33,239 nt of DNA from Flavobacteriales bacterium (GTDB lineage Bacteria; Bacteroidota; Bacteroidia; Flavobacteriales_D; Crocinitomicaceae): assembly GCA_003331365.1 (NCBI GenBank), contig QOQC01000012.1, positions 1-33,239 of the forward strand, in the 5' to 3' direction. How positions within the stretch are numbered: position 1 is the first letter of the stretch; every line of letters begins with the position of its first letter. The position numbers and the translations under genes are program-made. This document shows, one piece after another, positions 8,344 to 17,519 of this stretch. The notes under the pieces are model-generated. The model saw nothing but the letters and a program-made list of their open reading frames with translations, was not told the origin of the DNA and made no database searches.

Positions 8344-9987
8344 ATGGCTGTATCATCAAAAGATATTGATTTTAACTACAATGACGACCAGATGCGTCTA
8401 AAAATAAGGGCAATGGAAAGAGCCTTAGACAAAATCTATCTAGGAGGCGGAAAAAAACGAATAGAAAAACTCCACAAAGCGGGAAAGCTTTCAGCTCGTG
8501 AGCGGATAAATTTGATTCTAGACGCAAACTCGGAAAGTATTGAAATTGGTGCCTTTGCAGGTGACGGAATGTATGAGGAATATGGGGGTTGTCCATCTGG
8601 AGGAGTTGTAGTATTCATTGGATACATAAGGAAAAAACAGTGTATCGTCGTTGCAAATGATGCCACAGTAAAAGCAGGTGCTTGGTTTCCGATTACAGGT
8701 AAAAAGAATCTTAGAGCACAGGAAATTGCTATTGAGAATAATCTTCCTATTATTTACTTAGTCGATTCCGCAGGAGTGTTTCTTCCTATGCAAGATGAAA
8801 TTTTTCCGGACAAAGAACATTTTGGTCGGATTTTTAGAAATAATGCCATAATGAGTTCAAAAGGTATTGTACAGATTGCTGCAGTAATGGGAAGTTGCGT
8901 AGCTGGTGGAGCATATCTTCCCATTATGTCAGATGAGTCTTTGATTGTAAACAAAACAGGAACTATTTTCCTTGCGGGTTCATATTTAGTTAAAGCAGCT
9001 ATTGGAGAATCTATAGATAATGAAAATCTTGGTGGTGCACATACCCAAACAGAAATTTCCGGAGTCTGTGATTATAAAGTAGAAAATGATAAGGAATGCC
9101 TCAAAACTATACGAGATATTATTAGCAAAATTGGTGAATCTCAAAAAGCAGGATTCAATAGAGAAGAACCATCCTTACCAAAAATGAGCCTTGAAAAACT
9201 ATATGGACTGTTACCTGCGGAAAGATCAAAACCTTATGCAAGTAAAAAATTACTTGAATGTCTTGTTGATGATTCTAAATTCACTGAATACAAAGCTGGT
9301 TTTGGTAAAACATTAATTACAGCATATGCGAGAATTGAAGGTTGGAGTGTAGGAATTGTCATGAATAATAGAGAAATCGTAAAGAATGCCAATGGAGAGA
9401 TGCAATTTGGTGGAGTGATTTATTCTGACTCTGCAGATAAAGCGGCTCGTTTTATTATGAATTGTAATCAGAAGAAAATACCCTTGGTGTTTATCCATGA
9501 TGTAACAGGTTTTATGGTAGGTTCCAAAAGCGAACATGGGGGAATTATAAAGGACGGAGCCAAAATGGTAAATGCCATGTCTAATTCTACTGTCCCCAAG
9601 TTCTCAATTGTTATCGGAAATTCCTATGGCGCTGGTAACTACGCTATGTGTGGTAAAGCCTATGACCCTAGACTTATTGTCGGCTGGCCAACAGCTGAAA
9701 TTGCAGTAATGAGTGGGGCAGCCGCTGCAAAAACCTTGCTCCAAATTGAAATCTCTTCTTTGAAATCGAAAGGTGAAGAAATCACCAAAAAGAAAGAGGA
9801 GGAATTGTTTAATAAAATCAAAAGCAAATATGACGAGCAGATATCTCCATATTATGCTGCGAGTAGGTTATGGATTGATGCGATTATTGACCCTGTTGAA
9901 ACAAGAAAAATCGTCTCAATGGGTATTGAAATGGCCAATCACAATAAGGATATAGATAAATACAATGTTGGGGTCATTCAAACATAA
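8344..9987 (+). CDS. Acyl-CoA carboxylase, carboxyltransferase (beta) subunit
   Basis: The 547-residue protein is a biotin-dependent carboxyltransferase that moves CO2 from carboxybiotin to an acyl-CoA. The N-terminal half contains KLSARERI, YGGCPSGGVVVFIG, LVDSAGVFLPMQ, FPDKEHFGRIF and MGSCVAGGAYLPIMSDE. The C-terminal half contains IPLVFIHDVTGFMVG and GNSYGAGNYAMCG. The wording FPD.xHFGRIF and the length are closest to methylcrotonyl-CoA carboxylase beta subunits, which act in leucine breakdown. Other acyl-CoA substrates remain possible. The biotin carboxylase/biotin carrier alpha subunit is not in this window, so its partner must be elsewhere. The stop abuts the stop of the convergent beta-barrel gene with no spacer. 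Confidence 0.9.
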   Translation: MAVSSKDIDFNYNDDQMRLKIRAMERALDKIYLGGGKKRIEKLHKAGKLSARERINLILDANSESIEIGAFAGDGMYEEYGGCPSGGVVVFIGYIRKKQCIVVANDATVKAGAWFPITGKKNLRAQEIAIENNLPIIYLVDSAGVFLPMQDEIFPDKEHFGRIFRNNAIMSSKGIVQIAAVMGSCVAGGAYLPIMSDESLIVNKTGTIFLAGSYLVKAAIGESIDNENLGGAHTQTEISGVCDYKVENDKECLKTIRDIISKIGESQKAGFNREEPSLPKMSLEKLYGLLPAERSKPYASKKLLECLVDDSKFTEYKAGFGKTLITAYARIEGWSVGIVMNNREIVKNANGEMQFGGVIYSDSADKAARFIMNCNQKKIPLVFIHDVTGFMVGSKSEHGGIIKDGAKMVNAMSNSTVPKFSIVIGNSYGAGNYAMCGKAYDPRLIVGWPTAEIAVMSGAAAAKTLLQIEISSLKSKGEEITKKKEEELFNKIKSKYDEQISPYYAASRLWIDAIIDPVETRKIVSMGIEMANHNKDIDKYNVGVIQT

Positions 9988-10644
9988 TTACTCGTCACTT
10001 GAGCTCTTCCCATTAAAATAATGGGTATATCCAAAGCCGACCGTCAAAAAGGAAGAAACTCGACCAAATTCTGAAGAATCATATCCTAAATCACCTTCAA
10101 CACCAATAGTCCATGGCTTAAATCCAAAGCCATAAAAAGGATAACCAATGGTTAATCTGTAAGAATTTGCTTCATCAGAAGATAGCACCAAGCCAAGAAC
10201 TGGTTCAATATAGGTAGACTGAATGACATTAAGCAAGGTTCCCTGGGCGCTCAACTTATCGGTCTTAATCATAACATGGGCATAGCCAAATTTGACACCA
10301 AAATCGGTTCCAAATCGCTCTCCCCAAAACTTTTCATGCGAGATCTTCAAAAAACCAGCTAGGGTATGCATCCCCCCGTAAACAGCGGATGGTAAACTAA
10401 ATTCATTAACAGCAAAATAACTGTAATGCCCCCCTGCCCCAATTGCAACACCATTTTTGAATGCATATTGATAATAAGGACTTACGCAAACCAAACCCTG
10501 CATAATATCCTTAAACGGTTCATTTATAAATGAATTTGGAAGCCCCAATTCTAAAGTGAACGAATCATCAGGATCAATCGACTGACTCCTACCATAACAG
10601 AACATGAAAAAAAATGCAAGAATTGTAAAAAGCTTTGTCCTCAT
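9988..10644 (-). CDS. Putative outer-membrane beta-barrel protein, 218 residues
   Basis: The protein has a Sec signal peptide (MRTKLFTILAFFFMFCYG) followed by alternating hydrophobic and polar segments rich in Gly, Tyr and Phe. These include GVAIGAGGHYSYFAV, FGVKFGYAHVMI, YRLTIGYPFYGFGF and SFLTVGFGYTHYF, the pattern of an eight-stranded-type outer-membrane barrel. I do not recognise a named family. I chose ATG 10644 over the upstream TTG at 10656 because the signal peptide then starts normally. No adjacent gene suggests a function. Confidence 0.7.
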   Translation of the reverse strand: MRTKLFTILAFFFMFCYGRSQSIDPDDSFTLELGLPNSFINEPFKDIMQGLVCVSPYYQYAFKNGVAIGAGGHYSYFAVNEFSLPSAVYGGMHTLAGFLKISHEKFWGERFGTDFGVKFGYAHVMIKTDKLSAQGTLLNVIQSTYIEPVLGLVLSSDEANSYRLTIGYPFYGFGFKPWTIGVEGDLGYDSSEFGRVSSFLTVGFGYTHYFNGKSSSDE

Positions 10645-10762
10645 ATCTGCCAACAATATAAGCTAAAAACGTATAGGATTTTTATTTATTGTCATGAAAT
10701 TAGTACGCAAGTAAATTTCAACAAATCAAATACATGTTCATTATATTCATTGATTGAAACGT

Positions 10763-11470
10763 CTACAATTTATTATAATGAAAATCCTTAGTTAATTTGA
10801 TATATTCTGAAGTATAAGTATTATCTGAATTTCTTAAAACAAGCTCATTTTCGATAATCACTTTTTTATGAAATGAATAACTCACAATTACACGGGAATT
10901 CAATTTTCTTTCCTTCGAATGAATATAACATATATAATTGATGTATAGTGATTTAAATACATTTATTTCAACTAATTTTAAATATAAATCGTGTGGTAAT
11001 ACAAACCAAAGACTTCCCTTCTTGGATAGTTGCTTACATGCTCGGTTTCCAAGCTGCCTAAATTGCTCGATTGTACCATGCTTTGCAAGTCGATTTGAGT
11101 CTTTCATCATTGATTCATCTTCCATGTAGAATGGAGGGTTTGAAAAAATAAGGTCATATTTTTTATTAAATACGAATTCAAAATAATCATCATGAATAGC
11201 ATTTAAACGAGTTGCGAAAGATGACGACTTAAAATTAAAATCACATTCTTTAAAGGTTAGCGTGTGATTTTCAATGGCATCAATATGAATATCCTTATTC
11301 CGTTGAGCCACCATCAATGAAAGCACGCCACTTCCGGCACCTAAATCTAGACCCGTTTCATATTCACCAGGATCAATTAATGACCCAAGAAGCATGCTGT
11401 CAGTTCCAACCTTTAGAACTGAATCCCTTTGCAAAACATCGAATTGTTTAAATTTAAATATTGAGGACAC
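10763..11470 (-). CDS. tRNA1(Val) A37 N6-methyltransferase (TrmN6/YfiC-like)
   Basis: The 235-residue protein is a class I SAM-dependent methyltransferase. The family-specific opening FKFKQFDVLQRDSVLKVGTD is followed by the SAM-binding motif LDLGAGSGVLSL near residue 41. The catalytic NPPF (residues 111-114) is typical of N6-adenine methyltransferases. Together these match the TrmN6/YfiC group that makes m6A37 in tRNA-Val. Start codon GTG 11470 overlaps the TAG stop of proS by one base (TAGTG), so the gene is very likely translated by coupling to proS in one operon. The exact tRNA target is inferred from family. Confidence 0.85.
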   Translation of the reverse strand: MSSIFKFKQFDVLQRDSVLKVGTDSMLLGSLIDPGEYETGLDLGAGSGVLSLMVAQRNKDIHIDAIENHTLTFKECDFNFKSSSFATRLNAIHDDYFEFVFNKKYDLIFSNPPFYMEDESMMKDSNRLAKHGTIEQFRQLGNRACKQLSKKGSLWFVLPHDLYLKLVEINVFKSLYINYICYIHSKERKLNSRVIVSYSFHKKVIIENELVLRNSDNTYTSEYIKLTKDFHYNKL

Positions 11471-12942
11471 TAATAGGCTTTAGCAAAAAGAACACGTCCT
11501 TCAGATGGTTTGCCAGATAAAACGCACTTTCCATTTTCTTTTATTTGATCTAGAGGAATACAACGAATAGTGGCCTGAGTCATTTCTTTAATTTTCTCTT
11601 CAGTTTCAGAAGAACCATCCCAATGAGCAGAAACAAATCCTCCTCCTTTTATGGCTTTTTTAAATGCCTCAAAATCGTCCACCTCAATAGTCGAATTATT
11701 TTTAAAATCTAAAGCCCTTTGAAAAAGATGTTCTTGCATTTCCTTTAATAGGCCGTCCACATAATCAGAAACACCTTCAAAATCGACTATCTTTTTCTCT
11801 TTTGTATCTCTTCTGACAACCTCAATTTTACCATTGGCCAAATCCCTAGGCCCCATAGCAAGACGAACGGGGACACCCTTGGTTTCATATTCCGAAAACT
11901 TCCACCCTGGCCTTCTATTGTCATCATCATCATATTTAAATGAAATACCTTTTTCTTTAAATAGCTTTTTAAGCTCGAGCATACGGTCAGATATCGATGA
12001 AAGCTCTTCCTTACTTCTGTAAATAGGAACAGCTACAACCTGTATTGGAGCTAACCGTGGAGGCAAAACAAGTCCTTCATCATCAGAGTGACACATAATC
12101 AGTGCGCCCATAAGTCTTGTTGAAACACCCCATGAAGTTGCCCAAACATATTCTAGCTTACCTTCCTTATCTGCAAATTTAACATCGAATGCTTTGGCAA
12201 AATTTTGACCTAAAAAATGAGAGGTTCCAGCTTGAAGAGCTTTACCATCTTGCATTAAAGATTCGATACACAATGTATCCTCTGCACCAGCGAATCTCTC
12301 TGACGCTGTTTTTCTTCCACGAACCACAGGCATAGCCATGAAATCTTCAGCAAATTTCGCGTATACATCCAACATTTGACGGGTTTCATCAATAGCTTCA
12401 TTCGCCGTAGCATGCGCCGTATGCCCTTCTTGCCACAAAAACTCAGCAGTTCTTAGAAACAACCTAGTTCTCATTTCCCAACGCACCACATTGGCCCATT
12501 GATTTATGAGGATCGGTAAGTCTCGATAAGACTGAATCCAATTTCTATATGAATTCCATATAATGGTCTCTGATGTTGGCCGAACAATAAGCTCTTCCTC
12601 TAATTTTGCCTTTGGATCCACAACAACACCACTTCCATCCTCGGCATTTTTTAAGCGGTAATGTGTAACAACAGCACATTCCTTAGCAAAACCTTCAACA
12701 TGACTGGCTTCCTTACTGAGATATGATTTAGGAATAAATAATGGAAAATAGGCATTTGAGTGCCCCGTTTCTTTAAACATATCATCCAAAACTTCTTTCA
12801 TTCTTTCCCATATGGCAAATCCATAAGGTTTAATAACCATACAACCTCTTACATCCGAGTGCTCCGCAAGATCAGCTCTTTGTACGAGTTCATTATACCA
12901 TTTCGAATAATCTTCTGTTCGTTTCGTGTGCTTTACTGCCAT
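11470..12942 (-). CDS. proS: Prolyl-tRNA synthetase, short (archaeal/eukaryote-like) type
   Basis: ProS charges tRNA-Pro with proline. At 490 residues without the bacterial editing insertion, this is the shorter ProRS form found in Bacteroidota. Class II motifs are visible: motif 2 in [23 protein letters not shown] and motif 3 near [14 protein letters not shown]. The anticodon-binding domain follows ([12 protein letters not shown] onward), and the tail ends in a typical C-terminal Tyr (LFAKAY). I place the start at ATG 12942 ([13 protein letters not shown]), not at ATG 12963, because a TATATTTG promoter box lies between the two. The trmN6-like gene is coupled downstream through TAGTG. Confidence 0.96.
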   Translation of the reverse strand: MAVKHTKRTEDYSKWYNELVQRADLAEHSDVRGCMVIKPYGFAIWERMKEVLDDMFKETGHSNAYFPLFIPKSYLSKEASHVEGFAKECAVVTHYRLKNAEDGSGVVVDPKAKLEEELIVRPTSETIIWNSYRNWIQSYRDLPILINQWANVVRWEMRTRLFLRTAEFLWQEGHTAHATANEAIDETRQMLDVYAKFAEDFMAMPVVRGRKTASERFAGAEDTLCIESLMQDGKALQAGTSHFLGQNFAKAFDVKFADKEGKLEYVWATSWGVSTRLMGALIMCHSDDEGLVLPPRLAPIQVVAVPIYRSKEELSSISDRMLELKKLFKEKGISFKYDDDDNRRPGWKFSEYETKGVPVRLAMGPRDLANGKIEVVRRDTKEKKIVDFEGVSDYVDGLLKEMQEHLFQRALDFKNNSTIEVDDFEAFKKAIKGGGFVSAHWDGSSETEEKIKEMTQATIRCIPLDQIKENGKCVLSGKPSEGRVLFAKAY

Positions 12943-12947
12943 AATAT

Positions 12948-12968
12948 CAAATATAGTGTGCAAATTTA
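12948..12968 (-). promoter_or_regulatory. Two tandem -7 boxes upstream of proS
   Basis: On the minus strand TAAATTTG (12968-12961) and TATATTTG (12955-12948) both match TAnnTTTG exactly, five bases apart. The nearer one ends five bases (ATATT) before ATG 12942. Either box could serve as the -7 element. A TTTG at 12974-12971 is too close for either to use as a -33. Confidence 0.45.
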
Positions 12969-13015
12969 GACAAACGTATCAATATTTCAATCTCATCGTA
13001 CATTCATCTCAATAG

Positions 13016-13033
13016 AGCTTATTAAAATAAGCT
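13016..13033. repeat. Inverted repeat AGCTTAT-TAAA-ATAAGCT
   Basis: A perfect 7-bp stem with a four-base loop lies just after the stop of the LTA-synthase-family gene. A second short stem (GAGCC with GGCTT, wobble-paired) overlaps that stop codon at about 13039-13053. Together they could act as a weak transcription terminator between this gene and proS, but the T-run is poor and the stem is AT-rich, so the role is uncertain. Confidence 0.3.
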
Positions 13034-13044
13034 ATTAGAGCCAT

Positions 13045-14868
13045 TTAAGGCTTCATTTTATTTTTAATCAATGATTGTGTATAATGTTGATGAATTGCCT
13101 TTAGCTTCCTTATTGTTTGAAGCTCCGAAGAGTTCCATTTTTTTCTCATTTGATCATTCCATATTAAAGTTTTCTTTTCTGGATTCAAGACAATTAAATT
13201 TTCTTGATTATACACAATCTTTGGCAATCTATACTTGCTAAAATATGAGGCACCCATTGAAAAATAAGATGTTTTTATATTCAATAAATCAAGAATGGTT
13301 GGCATAATATCAATTTGTTGCGTGGCTCTTCTCTCCTGAACACACGGCAATTCTACACGGGGATGGAAATATGCGATAGGGATTTTAAAGGACCATTCAA
13401 GACTTGAGCGATTACTCCTCGACGTTGGCCCAACGTGATCAGCGCAGAAAACAAAGAGTGTATTTTCATACCAATCTTGTTTTTGCACCTTTTCCCAAAA
13501 TTCATTAAACGCAAAATCTGCATAGCTGATTGATTTACAAATTGCATCTGGACCTTTTTTTACCTTATTGATATAATCTTTTGGAATATCATAGGGATGA
13601 TGGGAGGAAATGGTGAAAATCATTGAAAAAAATGGTTTTTTCATCTTGTTTATTTTATCAATCGACCATGGTAAAAAATAATGATCTGGAATCCCCCAGC
13701 TTCCATCATAGTGATTTTTAACAGGGTATTCGCTTCGTCCGAAGTACTGGTCAAAGCCAGCAGCCGCAGAAAACGCATCAAAACGCATAGAACCATTGGT
13801 AGAACTATGAAAAAATGCTGACGAGTAACCTTGCCTTTTCAATATCGAAGGTAATCCCTCAAACTGATTCATACTGTATGATGATAATATAAAGGATTCA
13901 TTCATCCAAGAAGGAATAGATGATACGACAGCAGGAAGCGCATCCATAGAAGTCCGAGAATTAGAAACACCATATTCGAAGTACATACTTTTAGTTAATA
14001 CGGAATCTAAAAACGGAGTAAAACTCTCCTTATTATTCGGACCAACATACATCGAACCAAAACTTTCAAAGAGAACAAAAACAACATTGGTATTATCCGG
14101 TAATAGATTTTGCGGATTAGACTGCTGAATAGGATTAAAAATAGAATTCAATTCAGATTTTGAAAAATATCTTTTACCTTCAACTCCCTCATTTGTATAT
14201 GTTTTCAATACGGTAAATGCAGAATTTAATACCGCAGGTGCATTCTCAAGTGAGCAATAATTGGTAGCCTCAAGAACACCAACCGGTCTAAGCTGAAAGC
14301 CTCCTCTTCCTAGAACAACAAATACGCATACAGCAGTCAAAAACTTTAACCAGGGCTGCCAGCTTTTAAAGTTATTTTCTAATTTCTTGAGTTTAAAATG
14401 AAGTACAAAAAGAGAAGAAACCATAAATAGAAATATGATCACTAACCACCAAAACTCGGCTATAAAGTCTCCAACCAACATTGATGCCTCATTTTCAGAA
14501 ACAATAAATTTAAAATAATCATAGCTTATCCTCTTCCGTGTAAAGGAAAAGTAGGCAATATCCCAAGTGTTAAAAAAGAATACAATAACGACTGAAGGGA
14601 TGTATACAATAGAAGCAATAACCTGCCTATACTTATTAAAAATTTCAGAAACAGGAACAGTACAAAGCAATATATATGGAAAAAAGAACAATGCAATCGT
14701 TATCAAGTCAAACCAAGACCCTACCATATATTCATAAATGCCAAAATCAGGAAAAAATATTTGATTTTTTACCAAAAATATGACTCGGCATAGAAATAAA
14801 AACAACCATACCAAACCCAACTCTAAAAAAAGCTGCGAATAGTTATTTTTCGGAAGTCTTAACCGCAT
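13045..14868 (-). CDS. LTA synthase family phosphoglycerol transferase/sulfatase-fold protein
   Basis: The 607-residue protein has five hydrophobic segments in the first ~180 residues, then a periplasmic alkaline-phosphatase/sulfatase-fold domain. The expected active-site residues are in order: Glu268 in VLFESFG, nucleophile Thr306 in SNSRTSMDALPA, and Asp477-His478 in FCADHVGP. These correspond to Glu255, Thr300, Asp475 and His476 of staphylococcal LtaS. In Gram-positives the family builds glycerol-phosphate polymers. In Bacteroidota the acceptor is unknown; a phosphoglycerol or related modification of envelope glycans or lipids is an inference. The ATG lies five bases after the stop of the E1 fusion gene, so the two are probably co-transcribed. 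Confidence 0.87.
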   Translation of the reverse strand: MRLRLPKNNYSQLFLELGLVWLFLFLCRVIFLVKNQIFFPDFGIYEYMVGSWFDLITIALFFFPYILLCTVPVSEIFNKYRQVIASIVYIPSVVIVFFFNTWDIAYFSFTRKRISYDYFKFIVSENEASMLVGDFIAEFWWLVIIFLFMVSSLFVLHFKLKKLENNFKSWQPWLKFLTAVCVFVVLGRGGFQLRPVGVLEATNYCSLENAPAVLNSAFTVLKTYTNEGVEGKRYFSKSELNSIFNPIQQSNPQNLLPDNTNVVFVLFESFGSMYVGPNNKESFTPFLDSVLTKSMYFEYGVSNSRTSMDALPAVVSSIPSWMNESFILSSYSMNQFEGLPSILKRQGYSSAFFHSSTNGSMRFDAFSAAAGFDQYFGRSEYPVKNHYDGSWGIPDHYFLPWSIDKINKMKKPFFSMIFTISSHHPYDIPKDYINKVKKGPDAICKSISYADFAFNEFWEKVQKQDWYENTLFVFCADHVGPTSRSNRSSLEWSFKIPIAYFHPRVELPCVQERRATQQIDIMPTILDLLNIKTSYFSMGASYFSKYRLPKIVYNQENLIVLNPEKKTLIWNDQMRKKWNSSELQTIRKLKAIHQHYTQSLIKNKMKP

Positions 14869-14873
14869 ATGAT

Positions 14874-16874
14874 TTAATAACTGAGAAGCCGATCCACTGC
14901 ACTATTCAATCTTGATTTTGGTAGAAAAATTTTCTCAATGCTTTCAGCGAAAGGAACTGGTGAATTCAATGAAGCTACCCTCATTACAGGAGCATCTAAA
15001 AACTCAAAACAGTGTTCATTAATTAGTGCAGAAATCTCTCCTCCTATTCCTCCCGCAAGACAATCCTCATGTAAAACAATTACTTTTCCAGTTTTCTTGA
15101 CGGCAGCGTAGATAGACTCTTCATCTAAGGGCATTAAGGTTCTTAGATCTATTATCTCAGCAGAAATACCATCCCTTTTAGACATTTCTTCTAGAGCCCA
15201 ATGTACACCCAATCCATAAGTAATAATAGTCATGTCAGTACCTGAGGAAACTGATACTGCTTTACCTATTTCAGTTGTATAATAAGCCTCTGGAACTTCA
15301 GCTTTCAGACTTCTGTATAAATACTTATGCTCAAAAAACAACACTGGATTTGGATCTTCGATTGCAGCATTTAAAAGACCCTTGGCATCAACTGGATTTG
15401 ATGGATAAACAATTTTTAGGCCTGGAGTATGAAAAAACCATGCCTCATTACTTTGAGAATGAAAGGGACCAGCACCCGTCCCTGCCCCTGTTGGCATCCG
15501 GACAACAACATCAGCATTTTGCCCCCATCGCCAATAAATCTTTGCCAAATTGTTTACAATCTGATTGAATCCACAAGTAACAAAATCAGCAAATTGCATT
15601 TCAATCATTGCCTTCATTCCACTAATAGATAAACCGAGACCAGCTCCTACAATGGCCGATTCACACAATGGCGTATTTCGCACTCTATCCTTACCATAAA
15701 GGTCAAAAAGTCCTTCAGTAACCTTAAAAGCACCTCCATATTCTGCAATATCTTGTCCCATTAATACGAGTTCGGGATATTTTTCCATAGACTGAATAAG
15801 TCCCTCCCTTATCGCATCGATAAATCGTATCTCTTTTACTGAGGAAATGGCCGGAATGACCTGCTGATCATATGGCTGAAAAACATCTTCTTCCTCTTTA
15901 ACCTCTGAAGATTCTATCACATTTTCATTTTGGGCAATTTCAAAAGAATTCTGAATTTCTTGTTTAAAGCCTTCTTTAATTTCTTTTTCCTTACCCTCTG
16001 ACAAAACACCCTCTTCTTTAAGGAAAAGTTCAAAATTAAGAACTGGATCCTTTTGTCCCCAAAGTTCTTGGACACCCTCAGGATAGTATTTGGTACCAGA
16101 TGATTCCTCATGACCTCTTACTCTGTACGTCATTGCTTCAATGATAAAGGGTCTAGGCTCGTTTCTAATTTCGCTATTGATATTTTCGACCGTACGAATT
16201 ACCTCGAGTATATTATTGCCATCAACTTTGATCGCCTCAATACCATAACCTATACCTTTGTCAATAAACTGCTTACACCTATATTGCTCAGAGGAGGGAG
16301 TAGATAGCCCCCAACTATTGTTTTCAATACAAAATATAACAGGGAGATCCCATACTGCAGCGACATTTAATGCCTCATGGAAATCACCTTCTGACGCTCC
16401 CCCATCACCTGTAAATACAATGGTGGATTTTGAAAGTCCTTTAATTTTATTGGCAAGAGCAATACCATCAGCAATACCAAGCTGAGGGCCCAAATGGGAA
16501 ATCATCCCAACAATATTAAACTCCTGAGTACCAAAATGAAATGATCGGTCCCGTCCGTTTGTGAAGCCACTTGATTTACCTTGAAACTGCGCAAATAAAC
16601 GATTTAGAGGAATTTCTCTTGTGGTGAAAACTCCTAAATTACGATGCATTGGAAGTATGTATTCATCCTTTTCCATAGCAAAAGCACATCCAACTGAAAT
16701 CCCTTCTTGCCCCCATCCAGAAAACCATTTTGAAATTTTCCCTTGCCTTAACAATACGAGCATCTTCTCTTCCACCATTCTTGGTAAAAGAAGCGCTTTA
16801 TATACAGCCAATAACTTTTCATCATCAAAGCCTGTAGTGTCGAATTCTAACGACCTTTTCTCTAGTGTTTTCAT
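14874..16874 (-). CDS. 2-oxoacid dehydrogenase E1, fused alpha and beta subunits
   Basis: This 666-residue protein joins both halves of a thiamine-diphosphate E1. The alpha part (about residues 1-320) has the ThDP motif GDGGASEGDF starting at Gly156 and ending in IENN. The beta part (about 350-666) has LMGQDIAEYGGAFKVTEGL, NTPLCESAIVGAGLG and the C-terminal transketolase domain with LHEDCLAGGIGGEI. A Glu/Lys-rich linker (about 305-345) joins them. The enzyme decarboxylates pyruvate or branched-chain 2-oxoacids and passes the acyl group to lipoyl-E2. The fused form is common in Bacteroidota, and sequence alone does not fix the substrate. No E2 or E3 gene is adjacent. It lies 16 bases after the lipoprotein gene. 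Confidence 0.92.
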   Translation of the reverse strand: MKTLEKRSLEFDTTGFDDEKLLAVYKALLLPRMVEEKMLVLLRQGKISKWFSGWGQEGISVGCAFAMEKDEYILPMHRNLGVFTTREIPLNRLFAQFQGKSSGFTNGRDRSFHFGTQEFNIVGMISHLGPQLGIADGIALANKIKGLSKSTIVFTGDGGASEGDFHEALNVAAVWDLPVIFCIENNSWGLSTPSSEQYRCKQFIDKGIGYGIEAIKVDGNNILEVIRTVENINSEIRNEPRPFIIEAMTYRVRGHEESSGTKYYPEGVQELWGQKDPVLNFELFLKEEGVLSEGKEKEIKEGFKQEIQNSFEIAQNENVIESSEVKEEEDVFQPYDQQVIPAISSVKEIRFIDAIREGLIQSMEKYPELVLMGQDIAEYGGAFKVTEGLFDLYGKDRVRNTPLCESAIVGAGLGLSISGMKAMIEMQFADFVTCGFNQIVNNLAKIYWRWGQNADVVVRMPTGAGTGAGPFHSQSNEAWFFHTPGLKIVYPSNPVDAKGLLNAAIEDPNPVLFFEHKYLYRSLKAEVPEAYYTTEIGKAVSVSSGTDMTIITYGLGVHWALEEMSKRDGISAEIIDLRTLMPLDEESIYAAVKKTGKVIVLHEDCLAGGIGGEISALINEHCFEFLDAPVMRVASLNSPVPFAESIEKIFLPKSRLNSAVDRLLSY

Positions 16875-16890
16875 GAAAAATCTTGAAGGA

Positions 16891-17439
16891 TTATACCTTC
16901 ATTCCTTTTACAACCCTTTCTTTTCTTTTAGTCCTTTGTAGACGTTTTTTAGACACCCGAATATAGGAAGATCGCGCAGCTCCACGCATCATATCAACCT
17001 TATATTCCTTACTTCCGTATTTGACTTTTGGCCCTCCACTCGCTTTCCAGTCTGCAACAAAGTAGAATCGGTCACGTAATTGATTCCCCTTAGAAAGAAA
17101 TTCAAGGAATTTCTGGTCACCTGTTTCAAATCGAACTCTAATTTCACCATTCGGACCATATCCCTCAAAAATGCACCTGGTATTTGCTTGAATAATAAGA
17201 GATTCAGACTCACTTGTTGAGCTCGAAACTAATGTACCACTTTCATCAGTCATCGTCTCACTTGAAGATTCAGCAACCTGATTTAATATAATCGTTGAAG
17301 ATGTAAAAAACTGAACCTTTCTCATTTTCTCCTCTGATTTTAGTCCAAATTCTTCATTCACCTGTCGGGTATAAGGCACCTTGACGGCACAAGAATAAAA
17401 AACAAAGCTTAATACGATTAGGGCAAATATATTTTTCAT
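16891..17439 (-). CDS. Uncharacterised lipoprotein with basic C-terminus
   Basis: The 182-residue protein has a lipoprotein signal peptide ending VFYSC, with Cys17 as the lipidation site. Residues about 55-80 are a Ser/Glu/Thr-rich stretch (SSSETMTDESGTLVSSS). A compact domain follows with GYGPNGEIRVRFETGD. The last 30 residues are strongly basic (RVSKKRLQRTKRKER). I recognise no family. A basic tail on an envelope lipoprotein could bind peptidoglycan, lipopolysaccharide or nucleic acid, but that is speculation. It heads the probable operon lipoprotein - E1 fusion - LTA-synthase-like protein and has its own promoter box. Confidence 0.7.
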   Translation of the reverse strand: MKNIFALIVLSFVFYSCAVKVPYTRQVNEEFGLKSEEKMRKVQFFTSSTIILNQVAESSSETMTDESGTLVSSSTSESESLIIQANTRCIFEGYGPNGEIRVRFETGDQKFLEFLSKGNQLRDRFYFVADWKASGGPKVKYGSKEYKVDMMRGAARSSYIRVSKKRLQRTKRKERVVKGMKV

Positions 17440-17452
17440 GTCTTTTTATTTA

Positions 17453-17460
17453 CAAATTTA
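17453..17460 (-). promoter_or_regulatory. -7 promoter box TAAATTTG of the 17439 operon
   Basis: Exact TAnnTTTG match on the minus strand, 13 bases before the ATG at 17439. It likely drives the lipoprotein, E1 fusion and LTA-synthase-family genes together. Confidence 0.5.
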
Positions 17461-17519
17461 AATTATTTAATCATTCAAACATTAATGGGGTTTAATTATC
17501 TTTAATCAAAATCATTAAG

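Noticed and set aside
12943-12963. ATG 12963 as the proS start
   Set aside because: The extra residues cover the TATATTTG promoter box, and the conserved protein begins at MAVKHTKR.
15275-15568. 97-codon plus-strand frame inside the E1 fusion gene
   Set aside because: It is antisense to conserved E1 beta motifs and has no recognisable protein features.
16621-16941. 106-codon plus-strand frame across the E1 start and lipoprotein end
   Set aside because: It is a shadow of two real minus-strand genes, with no promoter or protein motif.
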